From: Cunninghamia lanceolata | Taxonomy: Eukaryota > Streptophyta > Pinopsida > Cupressales > Cupressaceae | Direction: 5' to 3' | Assembly: GCA_027924645.1 (NCBI GenBank) | Contig: BSBN01000494.1 | Span: forward strand, 196,001-260,000 | Length of the DNA stretch: 64,000 nt | Part shown: in pieces, positions 1 through 12,593 of the stretch | Layout: every line of letters starts with the position of its first letter | Numbering within the stretch: the stretch's first letter is position 1 | Notes under the pieces: model-generated | Database searches by the model: none | What the model was told of the DNA's origin: nothing | The model's input: the letters and a program-made list of their open reading frames with translations, nothing else | Program-made: the position numbers and the translations under genes

Positions 1-729
1 CAGAAGATTGCTCCGCATTTCTTGTTGATTGAATATCTTGGTCTACAGATTGGAAGATATTTAGAGGCATGTATGAAGATGCTACATTCCACGTTTGAGC
101 TTCTGGTATGAAGAATTGAGGAAGTTGTGTTCACCAGAGTAAAACCTGCTTTTTCTGTTCATTCACTGGTGTTTGAGAGAAAGTATTTTTCTTCACATTC
201 CTTTGCAACTATGTATTTTAGTCTGTGGTCCTAGAGTGATGTTTGGGATGATGATATGCCCCTACAATTGCAATGGTCCATGATTTGGTGGTCTGCAAGC
301 GATCTTTCTTTAGTGACAGTTGATGACAGTTGAGTTCTTATGCTCCGGTTGGAGAAATCTCATGGTTTGAGTGGTTAGATGTTGTACGGATGTTCCTGGT
401 GACTAAAACATGCTTGTGGATGTCTCCTAATTGTGTTCCTACCTTTGTATTTGTCCATGAGGATTATTTTGGATCAGAATTAAAGATTACTCCCAGATAA
501 CATAGTGCGAGCTCTAGTCTTAGTGGACTTGGATGATTCCACTAATTGCGGAGATTCATAGAAGATTGTAGAAGCATGTAGTGACGTAGAAGATTACATT
601 TGGACCCTTTCTAAGGCATGATGTGTTCCTCTTATAATTTTGTGTCTTCAATGGAACTGAATTCAGGCATGGAGTAGATGCTATTATCTCAGTTTAAAAC
701 CCTTTGTAGTGAGCCACCCCTTGACAGTG
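1..729 (+). repeat. S1 5' LTR, first part (truncated by window edge)
   Basis: This matches 13061 onward of the 3' LTR nearly base for base, with scattered substitutions. It lacks a 240-bp block found in the 3' LTR (13710-13949); the break is at 646-649, where CTTC occurs at both ends of the missing block. The G1 insertion starts at 730, after the target copy CAGTG (725-729). Confidence 0.9.
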
Positions 730-1561
730 TGATGCAGGAGCATCCCTGGTTCAAGAGTAATCTTGCATCAACCAAAAACATTTGTACTTCAGTTTGTTTG
801 CATTTTAGTTCTTTCATTTTCTAGTTCAGTTCAGGCAATTCAGTCAGAAGTAGTTTCAGCTTGTGGTCCAGTTTTGGCAATTCACACCTTGCGGATCTAG
901 ACTTAGCATCTACATTCATTTATCTACATCATATGAAGAAATTAGAGCATTTGGATCAGTTACCAGAAATGTATTTCTATTAGAAGATCAACTATTTTCT
1001 CAGAGCAAAGATTCTAACAGTTCCTGATAATCAGCTGAAGGAGAAAGCTTGTAGATCGTTCCTTGACTTGTGGATCTCAATGACACATCATTCAACATCC
1101 TTTGGTTTGTGGCCAACCTTCCCCAAGGGTCTGCATGTTGTTTCATTCATTTGAGGAAGTGTTCTATGCATTTAGGTTTGACCTATCTGTGAACACATTA
1201 CAACTCTTCATTGGAGTTTATGGCCTTCCTTGGCTGACGCGGAAGAATCTATTAGTCCGAAGATGATATATATTGATGTAATATATCCCCAGGAAAGTAG
1301 TTAGCAATTTGATTCATAATCCATAGTTTAGTTTTTGTGCGAAGGAGCTTCAAAGCCTTATCTTGTGCATGTATGTACTCAAGCCTTTGAGCCCTACTTG
1401 TAAGCCCACATGTTGCTGGCCAGATTGTATTTGAATTCTCTGATATACTAAATGACTAAATCTGCATTTACTTTATTTCTTTGAGTTGTTTCCATTGTGT
1501 TTACTCTTGTTGCACGATCTGGACAGTTCATTCTGTGAACCCTCCTACTGTGACTACACCA
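730..1561 (+). repeat. G1 5' LTR
   Basis: Starts TGATGCAGGAGC and ends CTACACCA. It aligns along its whole length with 6373-7205, with roughly one difference per 10-12 bases by eye, so the insertion is old. Confidence 0.9.
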
Positions 1562-1563
1562 AG

Positions 1564-1575
1564 TGGTATCAGAGC
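1564..1575 (+). other. G1 primer-binding site (initiator Met-tRNA type)
   Basis: TGGTATCAGAGC, 2 nt after the 5' LTR. This is the standard plant primer site complementary to the 3' end of initiator methionine tRNA, and it fixes the LTR boundary. Confidence 0.92.
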
Positions 1576-1751
1576 GAAAGTTTGATTCTTTGGAACAAAA
1601 TTGGTGAATGAGATTTCATAAGATCTTGTTGTAAGCAGATCGTTGATCTGAGGCAAGTTACTTGTGTGCAACCGATCATCGATTGAGAGGTAGTTGTCGC
1701 TTGTAGCCTGATCGCCGAACCTGTGGCAGTTTGCACTTGATCCGAGGAAGA

Positions 1752-4700
1752 ATGTCACCGTGGAGAGTTCCTACTATTGGTAAAATGGCTAATAGAATGG
1801 ATGAGATGATGGAATTGATGAGAACAATGTGAATTCATTTGGATTCTATTGAGGAAGATAGGTGAAGAGGATTGACACCAAGACCTAATGTTAAAAGTGA
1901 TGATGAAGAGAAATTTCAATCTGTTGAACAAACTGGTGAAACCCTAGAAGGCAATGAAGAAGAAGAATCAGATCAGATAAAGATGTTGTGAGCTATTTCA
2001 AAGATTGGAAAAAGACCTACAGTTGATGTACTGAACTATATTGGTAATCTAAATCCTGAAGAATTGATTGACTGGATAAATGACATGGAAGAATACTTTG
2101 AATATTAAGAAGTTGAAGATCTGGTGAAGGTAAAATTTATGAAGACAAAGTTGAATTGATATGCTGCTATATGGTGGAAAGAAGTTCAGTTGGAAAGAAA
2201 TAGAAGATGAAAAGAAAAGATTACAAAGTGGGACCAGATGGTGACAAAGTTAAAGAATCAGTTCATACCTGCTGAATATGAGTTGGAATTGCTGAAAAGA
2301 TTACAAAACCTGAGACAAAAGGAGAAATCTGTGAAGGAGAACACTAAAGAATTTCATAATATGATCATAAGAATAGGAGATAGTGAAGCAAGCAAGGAGA
2401 AAGTGGCTAGATACATCAATGAATTGAGATTGAACATTCAAGAAGATCTAAATTTTGTAAGGATGACATCTTTGGAAGAAGCATATCAGTTTGCCTTGAA
2501 AGTTGAAGAGAAGTTGAATAAGAAGCATGATCAGAGATAGATGGGCAGAGGAGGTAAATTTTAGAGAGGTAAAACATTTTCCAGATATGATAGATCATTT
2601 GTGGAGTAGAACAAGTTTGACAACCCATTTAAGAAGGATGACAGAGATAACAATGCTTACCGGAGAGATGACATAAATTGTTATTGGAGAGGAAACCCTA
2701 GTGCATATCGGAATGAAGGCTGCAGAAGAGAAGGAAGAGGATTTGATAAGAGGACATTTAGAGGTACTTGTTTCAAGTGTGGAGGTGAAGGACATAGAGC
2801 ATTTGAATGTAATAAGGGTAGTACAAGTAAGAGGACAAAAAATAGTGGAAGAGCAGCCTATGTTGAAGAACCTGTTGAGTTAGATGACGCTTGTTTTGTT
2901 GGTAAACCGGAGAAAGGAGAATCATTGGTGATGAGGAGATCACTATTTCAAATAGAGGCAACTGGGGAACCATCATAGAGGAAAAGTCTGTTTAGAACTA
3001 GATTCAAATCCAGAGGTAAGTGTTGTAAAGTTGTAATTGATAGTTGTAGTTTAGATAACCTAGTTTCAAAGGAGATGGTGACTAAGCTGAAGTTGGAAAG
3101 ATTGAAACACCCTAAGCCCTATTAGATAGCATGGATTCAAGATGATCATAAGTTACTAATGAAGGAACAATTTTTGGTGAAATTTCATATTGGATCTTAT
3201 TATGATGAAGTCTTGTGTGATATTATGCCTATGGATGTTTGTCATATCTTGTTGGGTAGACCTTGGTAATATGATAGAAAAGCTATACATGATGGGAGAA
3301 AGACCACATATACTATAATAGCAAATGGGAAAAGAATTACTTTGATTCCTTTGGAAGATGATCCTAAATATGTGGTATGTGGAAATGCTAGAGTCTGTTT
3401 GGTAGATGGAAGGAAATTTTTGGATGGTTTGAAACAGGAAAGTATGTGTTATGCCTTGATTCCTAAAACACCTGAAGTAGTGAAGAAAGAAACTAAACTA
3501 GAGGAGATAAGAGAGTTGTTGACAGAGTATGAAGACATCATATCAGATAATGTACCTAAAGGATTACCACCTATAAGGAGTATCAGTCATCGTATGGATT
3601 TTATTCTTGGAGCAAGTTTGCCTAACAAAGCAACACATAGAATGACACCGACAGAGAATGAAGAACTAAATAGATAGATACAAGAGTTGTTGAGGAAAGG
3701 TTTGCTTAGAGAAAGTTTGGGTCCTTGTAGAGTACCTACAGTGCTTGCACCGAAGAAGGATGGAGAATGGAGAATGTGTACTAACTCTAAAGCAATAAAC
3801 AAGATCACATTTAAGTATAGATTTCCTTTACTTAGGATGGATGATATCATAGATTGTTTGAGTGGAGCAAAATATTTCACAAAGATAGATTTGAAGAGTG
3901 GATACCATTAGATTAGAATCAGAGAAGGAGATGAATGGAAGACCACTTTTAAAACAAATGAAGGATTGTATGAGTGGTTAGTGACGCCCTTTGGACTGAC
4001 AAATGCACTAAGTGCTTTCATGAGGTTGATGAATCAAGTTTTGAAGAAATTCTTGGGTAAGTTTGTTATTGTGTACGTGGATGATATTCTGATTTGTAGT
4101 AAAACAAAAGAAGAACATTTGTGGCATATTAGACAAGTTTTGCAAAGATTGAGAGGAGGGAAATTGTTGATAAACATCAAGAAGTGTAGTTTCATGAAGG
4201 AAGAATTGGTATATTTGGGATTTGTGATTTCTGTGGAAGGATTGAAGATGGACCCTGAGAAAGTGAGAGCAATTGTTGAATGACCTACACCGGAGAGCAT
4301 TGGAGAGGTTAAATCATTTCATGGATTGGCTAGTTTCTACCAGAAGTTCATCAGAAATTTCAATTCAGTTTGTAACCCTATGATAGAGACAATGAGAGGT
4401 GACATAAAAGATTTCAAGTGGACATCTGGAGCAGATAAGAGTTTTGAGTTGTTAAAGTAGAAAGTGACAGAGCAACCTATTTTGGCATTACTGGATTTCA
4501 ATAAGGTATTTCAAGTTGATTATGATGCTAGTGGAAATGCAATTGGAGCAGTATTAAGTCAAGAAGTAAGACCTGTAGCATATTTTAGTGAGAAGTTGAA
4601 TGATACAAGGAGAAGATATTCAGTTTATGATCAAGAGTTCTATGCCATAATCCAAGCCTTGAAGAAGAGGAGACATTACTTTTTGCCTAAGGAGTTTGTG

Positions 4701-6341
4701 TTATATATAGATCATCAAGCTTTGCAATTATTGAATAGTCAAGGTAAGTTGAATCAGAAACATATGAGATGGGTAGAGTTCATGTAGAGTTATACTTTTG
4801 TGTTGAAGCATATAAGTGGTAAATCAAACAAAGTTGCTGATGCCTTGAGTAGAAGAAGAAACTTGTTGACAGAGATGAGAGTTGAAGTGGTGGGTTTTGA
4901 TGAATTGAAGAACATGTATGAGGGAGACACTGATTTTACAAAAACTTGGAAAGCATGTAAGGAACCTATTGTAACAGATAGAAGTAAGTGGTTGGACTAT
5001 TTCATTCAAGAGGATATGTTGTTCAAAGGAAGTCATTTGTGCATACCTGGAAGTTCAATGAGAGATAATTTGATCAAGGAAAAACATAATGGTGGATTGG
5101 CAAGACATTTTGGCATTCACAAGACAGTGGCTTTGGTAAGTGAAAATTACTTTTGGCCTTAGATACATAAGGATGTTAGGAGATTTGTGCAGAGTTGTAG
5201 AGTTTGTCAAGTTGCAAAAGGGAGTAGTCAGAACATCGGATTATATAAACCTTTGGCAGTGCCAAAGAGACCTTGGGAAGACATAAGCATGGATTTTATA
5301 ATGGGATTGCCTAAGACACAGAGAGGATATGATTCAATATTTGTAGTGGTTGACAGATTTTCAAAGATGACTCATTTCATACCTTGTAAGAAGACAACTG
5401 ATGTAGTGCATGTAGCTGACCTATTTTTCAAAGAGATTGTGAGATTGCATGAATTACCTAAGAGTATAGTTTTAGACAGAGATACAAAGTTTGTTAGATA
5501 CTTTTGGAAGACACTTTGGAAGAAGATGAAGACAGATTTGAAGTTCAGCTCTAGTTTTTATCCATAGACAGATGGATAGATAGAGGTAGTGAATAGGCAT
5601 TTGGGAAACTTGTTGAGATGTTTGGTTGGAGACAAAGACGGAAGTTGGGATTTGATTCTTTCACAAGTAGAGTTTGCATACAATAATTTAATAAATAGGA
5701 GTACCAGAAGAACACCTTTTGAGATTGTTGCCAGAGTGAATCCTAGAGGAGTTGCAGAATTGAGAGATATTAGTACAGAGGACAAGAGGAGTGCAGAAGC
5801 TGAAGAATTTGTAGACCATATGAAGCCAGTGCATAATCAAGTGAAGAAATATTTGGAGAATATGAACAATAAGTACAAAGAGAAGGTTGATGAGAAGAGA
5901 AGACATAAGGAATTTTAAGTTGGAGATGAAGTAATGGTGTACTTGAGAAAAGATAGATTTCCAGTTGGGACATATAACAAGTTGAAGATGAAGAAGTTTG
6001 GACCTTGTAGGATACTCAAGAAATTTGATTCAAGAAATGCATATGAAGTGGAGTTACTAGAGACCTTGGGTGTATCACCTATTTTCAACATTACAGACCT
6101 TTATCAGTATCATGAAGCAGAGTTCAGTGACAGCATGGAAGAAGACTTGAAGAGGCAGTTACCACAACAAGCACTAGAGCAAATAGAAGACATCTTGGAT
6201 AGCAGAGTTGGATGCAACACTAGAGGAAGACAGTAAAAAGAATATCTTGTGAAGTGGAAAGGTAGACCAGAAGAAGATTCATCATGGATTTCTCAGGCTG
6301 AGGTGGACCATCTTGGTTCTCCCCTAGCCCCAACAAAGTGA
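1752..6341 (+). pseudogene. G1 gag-pol polyprotein, single frame, broken only by stops
   Basis: One reading frame runs from ATG 1752 to a final TGA at 6339-6341 (about 1530 codons). Domains in order: retrotransposon gag (about 2040-2540); zinc knuckle CFKCGGEGHRAFEC (2769-2810); aspartic protease (about 3030-3330), with DSC where DSG is expected; reverse transcriptase (about 3500-4300) with YVDD near 4075; RNase H (about 4460-4860, ending in VADALSR); integrase with zinc finger and core (about 5040-5900, D-D-E region visible up to the PQTDGQ-type block, where both Q codons are TAG); chromodomain near 6170-6320 (KEYLVKWKGRPEEDSSW). Between 3342 and 6236 there are ten internal stops: seven TAG, two TAA, one TGA. 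I see no frameshift. Confidence 0.93.
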
Positions 6342-6372
6342 GGGACTCACTTTTTCAATAACCCTAGATGTT

Positions 6373-7205
6373 TGATACAGGAGCATCCTTGGTTCAAGAG
6401 TAATCTTGCATCAACAAAAAAAAATTGCATTTTAGTTTGTTTGCATTTTAGTTCTTTCATTTTCCAGTTCAGTTTAGGTAGTTTAGTCAGAAGTAGTTTC
6501 AGCTTGTGGTCTAGTTTGGGCAATTCGCACCTTGCAGATCTAGACTTAGCATCTACATTCATTCATCTACATCATATGAAAATTTTAGAGCATTTGGATC
6601 AGTTACCAGAAAGGTATCGCTATCAGAAGATCAACTATTTTCTCAGAGTAGAGTATTTTAACAGTTCCTGATAATCAAATGAAGGAGAAAGCTTGAGGAT
6701 TGTTCCTTGACTTGCAGATCTCAATGACACATCATTCAATGTCCTTTGGTTCATGGCCGACCTCCCCCAAGGCTCTTCATGTTGTTTCATTCATTTGAGG
6801 AAGTGTTCTATGCATTTAGGTCCGACCTATCTATGAACACGTTACAACTCTTCATTAGAGTTTGTGACCTTCCTTGGACGACGCCGAAGAATCTATTGGT
6901 CTGAAGATGATATATATTGATGTAATAGATCCTCAGGAAAGTAGTTGGCAATTTGATTCATAATCCATAGTTTAGATTTTGTGTGAAGGATCTTCAAAGC
7001 CTTATCTTGTGCATGTATGTACTCAGGCCTTTGAGCCCTACTTGTAAGCCTGCATGTTGCCAGCCAGATTGTATTTGAATTCTTTGATATACTGAATGAC
7101 TGAATCTACATTTACTTTATTTCTTTGAGTTGTTTCCATTGTGTTTACTCTTACTGTACAGTCTAGACAGTTCATTCTGTGAACCCTCCTACCGTGATTG
7201 GACCA
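6373..7205 (+). repeat. G1 3' LTR
   Basis: Starts TGATACAGGAGC and ends TTGGACCA, 833 bp against 832 for the 5' copy. The polypurine tract before it is weak (AAAGTGAGGGA near 6335-6345). The flanking target copy is CAGCG at 7206-7210. Confidence 0.9.
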
Positions 7206-7511
7206 CAGCGAGCCACCTCTTGGCAGTAAGCCCTATTGGCAGTGAGCCTCTAATTTTTGGTATTGTTATAACTTATATATCTTGTGGACTAACATCCACT
7301 GTGGTTGTTCCCTTAACAGGGTTTTCCACGTAAAAAATCTGTTGTCACTTGTGTATGATCTTGCAATTGTATTTATGTTTCTGAGTTTATGCTTTCATGA
7401 CTTAATCATAAAAAATAGTGGACAAATGTTTAATGTTTTAAGGTACAAAATTGTTCAAGTTTTGAGACAACTGATTCACCACCCCTCTCAGTTGTTTGGT
7501 TCATTTCAACA
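7206..7511 (+). repeat. S1 5' LTR, second part
   Basis: Continues the S1 5' LTR after G1 and aligns with about 13990-14297 of the 3' LTR. It ends TTTCAACA, followed by the primer site. The conserved stretch CCCCTCTCAGTTG just before the end is shared with S2 and, reversed, with S3 LTRs. Confidence 0.9.
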
Positions 7512-7513
7512 GT

Positions 7514-7525
7514 TGGTATCAGAGC
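7514..7525 (+). other. S1 primer-binding site
   Basis: TGGTATCAGAGC, 2 nt after the LTR end at 7511, complementary to initiator methionine tRNA. Confidence 0.92.
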
Positions 7526-7569
7526 CAATTTCCTCAGAAGAAATCTTGACCGCTTGAGGCTGATCTAGG

Positions 7570-8595
7570 ATGTCGTATAAGAAGGAAAGTCTGTGGTTTG
7601 ATGGAATGAACTAATCCATCTAGAAGATCTACATGAAAACCCATCTCCTCTACTTGGGTTATAGTGTTTGGGAAATAACTAAAAATAAGTATGAAGTACC
7701 GAAGAATGGTCTACAAATTAAAGATGAGATCAAGGAATTTGAGTTGAACATAAAAGCCAAAGATGCCTTGGTAAGCGCCTTATCCAACACCGAAGTAACA
7801 AAGATCATGGAGCTTGAAACTGCTTATGAAATCTGGGAAAATCTGAAGAATCTACATGAAGGAGATGGATCTATGAAGAGCGCCAAGTTGTAGAGTTTGA
7901 AGGATAAATATGAATGTTTGAAGATGAGTGAAGATGACAACATAAAATCCTTCATGCAAAAGGTCGATGAACTTGAGAGTAGCGTTAGAAGTGTAGGAGG
8001 AAAAATTGAGGATATTGAAGTTGTGAACAAAATTCTTAGGTCACTACCTAAATCATAGTCATAAAGTGGCTGCAATTGAAGAAGTAATGATAGTGACAAA
8101 GATTACAAAAGATCAACTGCTCGGGAAGCTGACAACCTTTGAAATGAGAGAACTTGGTGATTCACTTCCAAAGACAGAGAATACTTTCAAGGCCAACACT
8201 TCAGAAAGAATCCCTAGATCTAACAAGTACAAGGTGGAACTAGATCATGAGCTTGAATAGCTTGAAGCCAACTTTGTTAATAGTCTGCCCAGAGGTACTA
8301 GTAAGTTCAAAGGTGAACTACCTTTCAAATGTTTCAATTGTGGTAAAGTTGTTCATTATGCTTCTAGATGCCCCACAAGAGTTCCTAAGCCAAGACTTGA
8401 TAGACGTAGAATCCCAAATAAATGTTATTATGTTGAAGATCTTGTTGATGATGAAAGAGTATCAAATGGTGAACCAAATAATGCTAGTACTTCTGGTAAT
8501 GAATGCTTGTTTATTGCTATTAAAGAACCTGTGACTACTAATCCTGTAAGCTGTGTGAAGGAAGAAAAACTAGTGGAAAGTGCCTTGGCTGCATA
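7570..8595 (+). pseudogene. S1 gag
   Basis: ATG at 7570, 45 nt after the primer site, opens a copia-type gag (LWFDGMN near the start; the UBN2-type capsid region runs to about 8060 with YEIWENLKNLHEG). A single-base frameshift near 8050-8066 moves it to the frame later used by pol. A nucleocapsid zinc knuckle CFNCGKVVHYASRC at about 8329-8370 keeps all four metal ligands. In-frame stops include TAG at 7891-7893, another after DHELE at 8258-8260, and one after SALAA near 8594. Unlike S2 and S3 gag there is no long coiled coil and only one knuckle. In life it would form the cytoplasmic virus-like particle. Confidence 0.88.
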
Positions 8596-8599
8596 GGTT

Positions 8600-11500
8600 G
8601 TTGAAGATAAAGATGAATGGGTTATTGACAACAGATGCTCTCATCACATGACTGGTGACAAAAGTAAGTTCATAAGTTTGGAAAGATATGATGGAGGACT
8701 GGTTAGGTTTGGTGATGATACAACTGGTAAGATTTGTGGAAAAGGATTCATTTCTTTTGATGGCAATAATAACACTAATGATGTCTTATATGTGAAGGGA
8801 TTAAATCACAATCTCTTAAGTGTTGGTCAGATGTGTGGCAAAGGTTATAATCTTAGATTCAAGGACAATGGATGCAAGATTTTGGAAAGCTCCAGAACAG
8901 TGATTGCAACTGGTAAGAAGACAAGAGGTAACATTTATCATTTGAAAGGGACTAATGAATATTGCTTGTTGACCTAGAATGATGAAAGTTAGTTGTGGCA
9001 TAGAAGGTTGTGTCATATCAATTTTGACAACATTGTGAAGATAAGTTCCACTCAGGCTGTAAGAGATTTTCCCAAGCTTGTGAAGCCTACTGATACTTTG
9101 TGTAAGGATTGCCAATTTGGAAAACATACAAGAACAAGTTTCAAGAGCAAGGGCCAATCTGTTGATGGACTACTAAAATTAGTGCATACAGATCTATGTG
9201 GACCTACTAGAGTAAGAAGTCTACAAGGAGACATGTATTTCATATTGTTGATTGATGATTATTCTAGAATGACTTGGGTTACCTTCTTAAAAGAAAAATA
9301 AGAAGCCCTAGAAAAGTTCAAAGCATTCAAGACAATGGTTGAGAATGAGCTAGATTTGAAGATAAAGTGCTTAAGGTCTGATAGAGGTGGAGAGTTTACA
9401 TCAAATGAGTTTAACTTTTTCTATGAGGAACAAGGGATAAAGAGACAATTATCTGCACCTAGGACTCCACAACAAAATCGAATAGTTGAAAGGAAAAACA
9501 TGATAGTTCAAGAGGCTTCTAGAACAATGATGAAGGACGCTGACCTACCAGAAATATATTAGAGAGAGACAATTCATACTGCTATATACATTTCTTATGA
9601 ATTGTGGCATGGTAAAGTTCCTACTGTGAAATATTTTAAAGTTTTTGGAAGTAAGTGTTATATCAGAAGAGATGAAGATCTAGGTAAGCTTGATGCAAGA
9701 TGTGATGAAGGTATCTTCCTTGGATACTCTACCAAGAGTAAGGCATACCAGTTTCACAATAATAGGTTGAAGAAGATTATTAAGAGTACAAATGTCAAAA
9801 TTGATTAAAGCAAGGAAAAGGTGTCAAGTGGATATGAATCTGTTGAACTGGATGTCCCTACAAGCAAAGTAGTAGTGTAGCAAGAAGAAAACTTAGAGGA
9901 AGAAGAAGAACAAGCTCTAGAAATCATTACTAAGACACCCAAGTATGTGAAGTTAAATCACTCTGAAGATCAAATAATAGGAGATAAGAGTAAAGGAGTT
10001 CAGACTAGAAGAAGAGCAGCTGATGAACAAGTTAATTATTGTTTGATTTCTCAAGTAGAACCTAAAAATGTAAATGAAGCATCTAGTGATAAAAACTAGG
10101 TAAATGCTATGAAAGAAGAATTGATGCAGATAGAAAAGAATCAGACTTGGGATCTAGTCCCTAGACCGGCAGACAAGAATGTGATTGGTACCAAATGGGT
10201 CTTTAGGAACAAAATGAATGAAAATGGTGAAGTAGTAAGAAACAAAGCAAGGTTTGTATGCAAATGATACTCTCAAGTTGAAGGAATAGATTTTGAGGAA
10301 ACATTTGCACCAGTGGCAAGGATTGAAACAATAAGAATGTTTTTAGCATTTGCAGCCTATAAGGATTTCAAGGTATATAAAATGGATGTGAAGTCTGTAT
10401 TCTTGAAAGGAGAATTGGAAGAAGAAGTCTATATTGAACAACCAAAAGGATTCCAGTCATCAAATTTGGGTGACATGATGTACAGATTGAAGAAAGCATT
10501 GTATGGACTAAAACAAGCCCCTAGGGCCTGGTATGCAAGATTGGATAAATATTTGATACAATTAGGGTTCAGTAAGGGTACTACCGACAACAATCTCTGT
10601 TTCAAGATCAATGATGAATAAATCCTAATTGTTGCAGTCTTTGTTGATGACATTATCTTTGGAGGTGTTGGGAATTAAGGTGTCTCAACTTTGGTAATTT
10701 CCTAGCATTGATTTTTTTACTATGGTAAATATTTTTTAATGTGTCATAATTTTCTTATTTATCGTGCTTTGTCATCTAGTAAATTTGACATGGTGAGTTG
10801 TTAATTACTAGGAGGTGACATGGAAGGTGACAAGGATGTATTTTTGTCCTCACATGAGGATGTAGGCATTCTACCTTGGAATAGGACATTTGTGACATGT
10901 GTTGGCTAGTTGTAAGGTGTGTAAGTCCTTATGATATATTCCTATGACATATGACCAATTCCTATGACATAGAACAAACTATGACGTGTAAGGACTAGAT
11001 TCTATGACATGTTGGACAAGTGTTGTAAAGCATCTTTGCATGGAGAAAAGGTCAAAGTTGGACATCCAAGGAAGGATGAGGACAAGTTGTAAGAGCATAT
11101 TCTAAATTTAGTCATTTATGATGATTCTCTTATACTTGTAAGACCTGTAAGAATGACAGATTCTTCTTACAACTATAACAGGTTGTAAGGCATCTTTCCT
11201 TGATGTAGACAAGTGTGTTTACATGCAAGAGGCATTGGATATTGTGCCATATGCCCTCTTGGATGTCCAACCTCTAGAAGGTTCCATTCTTGCTTCATAT
11301 CTCTATAAAATAGGTGCTTGGAGTGGAGTGTTGCATAGTTTTTTGACAGGCACTGTTATGCTACCGAAATAACTCCAGATACGACCATTGAAGACTCTTG
11401 AGAGATTGCATTGCAAGTGTATTGTAAACCATTATAGTTTTGACAATACATTGTGCAGGTTTTGGAGTGGGGTTTTTCTCCTGAAAGGGTTTTCCCCACG

Positions 11501-12593
11501 CTATATCTTGTGTCTATCTTTTATGTGTGTATGTGTTGCTACAATATCTTTATTTTTGTGTTAACATCACTATAATTGTAAATGTTTAAATAGAATTTAT
11601 ATACATCTCCCCTCATTAGATTAGTGTAGGAAGCATTTTCCACACACCTTGCTTCCTTTCAGAAGGCAATGAAGGTATGTGCATGGTTTTTGTTGGGGAA
11701 GTGCAAAATAAATTTTAAATGTCCATGTTTGGTGAGATGAATTTCTTTTTAGGTCTACAAATTAATCAATCAGATAAAGGTATCTTCATTTCTCAGTCTA
11801 AATATGTGAAAGAGTTGTTAAAGAATTTTGGGATAGAAGACCCTAAACTAGTAAGCACTCCCATGGTAACTAGTTGTAAGTTGAGCAAAAATGATGACTC
11901 ACCTATGGCAGATCAGAAAAGATATAGATCTATGATTGGAGGATTACTTTATCTGACCCAAACCAAACCTGACATAATGCATGCATTTTGTCTTGTTGCA
12001 AGATTTCAAGTAGAACCTAAAGAGTCACATGTGATGGTAGTCAAGAGAATACTGAGATATTTGAAAGGCACAATGGATTATGGTTTGTGGTATCCAAAAG
12101 ACAATGCTTTCACTCTCAACGCATACACTGATGCAGACTGGGCCAGAGATGTGGATGACAGGAAAAGTACAAGTGGTGGTGCATTCTTCTTGGGAAAAAG
12201 GCTGGTATCCTGGTTAAGTAAGAAATGAGACTTAATATCTCTGTCTACTACAGAAGCATAATACATTGCAGTAACATGCAACTGCACTCAAGTGTTATGG
12301 ATGAAGCAGACATTGAAGGACATTAGAGTTGTGTATAAGATCCAATTGCAATCTTTTGTGACAATACAAGTGCCATAAACATATCAAAGAATCTAATAAT
12401 GCATTCAAGGACAAAGCATATATCCATAAGATATCACTTTCTAAGAGAAAAGGTGACAGAGAATGAAGTCAAGTTGGAGTATGTGTCTACAAAAGATCAG
12501 ATTGCAGACAATTTCACCAAGCCTCTGCCTAAGGATACTTTTGAGTATCTTAGAGAAAAGTTAGGGGTTATCACCCCTCCTGCTCTAGACTAA
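8600..12593 (+). pseudogene. S1 pol: protease, integrase, reverse transcriptase, RNase H (split by a solo LTR)
   Basis: Protease at about 8618-8660 (WVIDNRCSHHMTGD; the usual D-S-G reads D-N-R). The integrase zinc region begins HRRLCHINFDNI (about 9000) with CKDCQFGKH; the core shows HTDLCGP, LRSDRGGEFTS and a PQQNRIVERKN block (about 9180-9500). Reverse transcriptase 10100-10660 has [20 protein letters not shown] and FVDD. It resumes after the solo LTR at about 11667 and RNase H follows (TDADWARDVDDRKSTSGG near 12130). The C-terminus is YLREKLGVITPPALD, stop about 12591. From 8066 to 10660 one frame is kept; stops include two TAG in TQNDESQ-type sequence near 8976-8992. A frameshift lies near 12230-12400. 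Confidence 0.92.
10666..11661 (+). repeat. Solo LTR inside S1 reverse transcriptase
   Basis: A 996-bp insert starting TGTTGGGAATT and ending CTTTCA, flanked by GGAGG (10661-10665) and GAAGG (11662-11666). It has a TATA box TATAAAA at 11304-11310 and the CTCCTGAAAGGGTTTTCCCC block typical of copia LTRs (about 11475-11500). No coding sequence or primer site is present. It breaks the coding sequence just after the FVDD motif. Insert plus one target copy is 1001 bp, and the frame change across it is exactly what that length predicts. It represents an element otherwise removed by LTR-LTR recombination. Confidence 0.88.

Larger units (their letters stand above)
730..7205 (+). mobile_element. G1: complete chromovirus (Ty3/gypsy with chromodomain) inserted in S1 5' LTR
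   Basis: The LTRs are 730-1561 and 6373-7205, both starting TG and ending CA. The flanks are CAGTG (725-729) and CAGCG (7206-7210), a 5-bp target duplication with one mismatch. A primer site follows the 5' LTR after a 2-nt gap. The interior has gag with a zinc knuckle, protease, reverse transcriptase, RNase H, integrase and a C-terminal chromodomain, in the Ty3/gypsy order with integrase last. Removing the element rejoins the S1 LTR. It is inactive through stop codons, but all parts are present. Confidence 0.93.
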
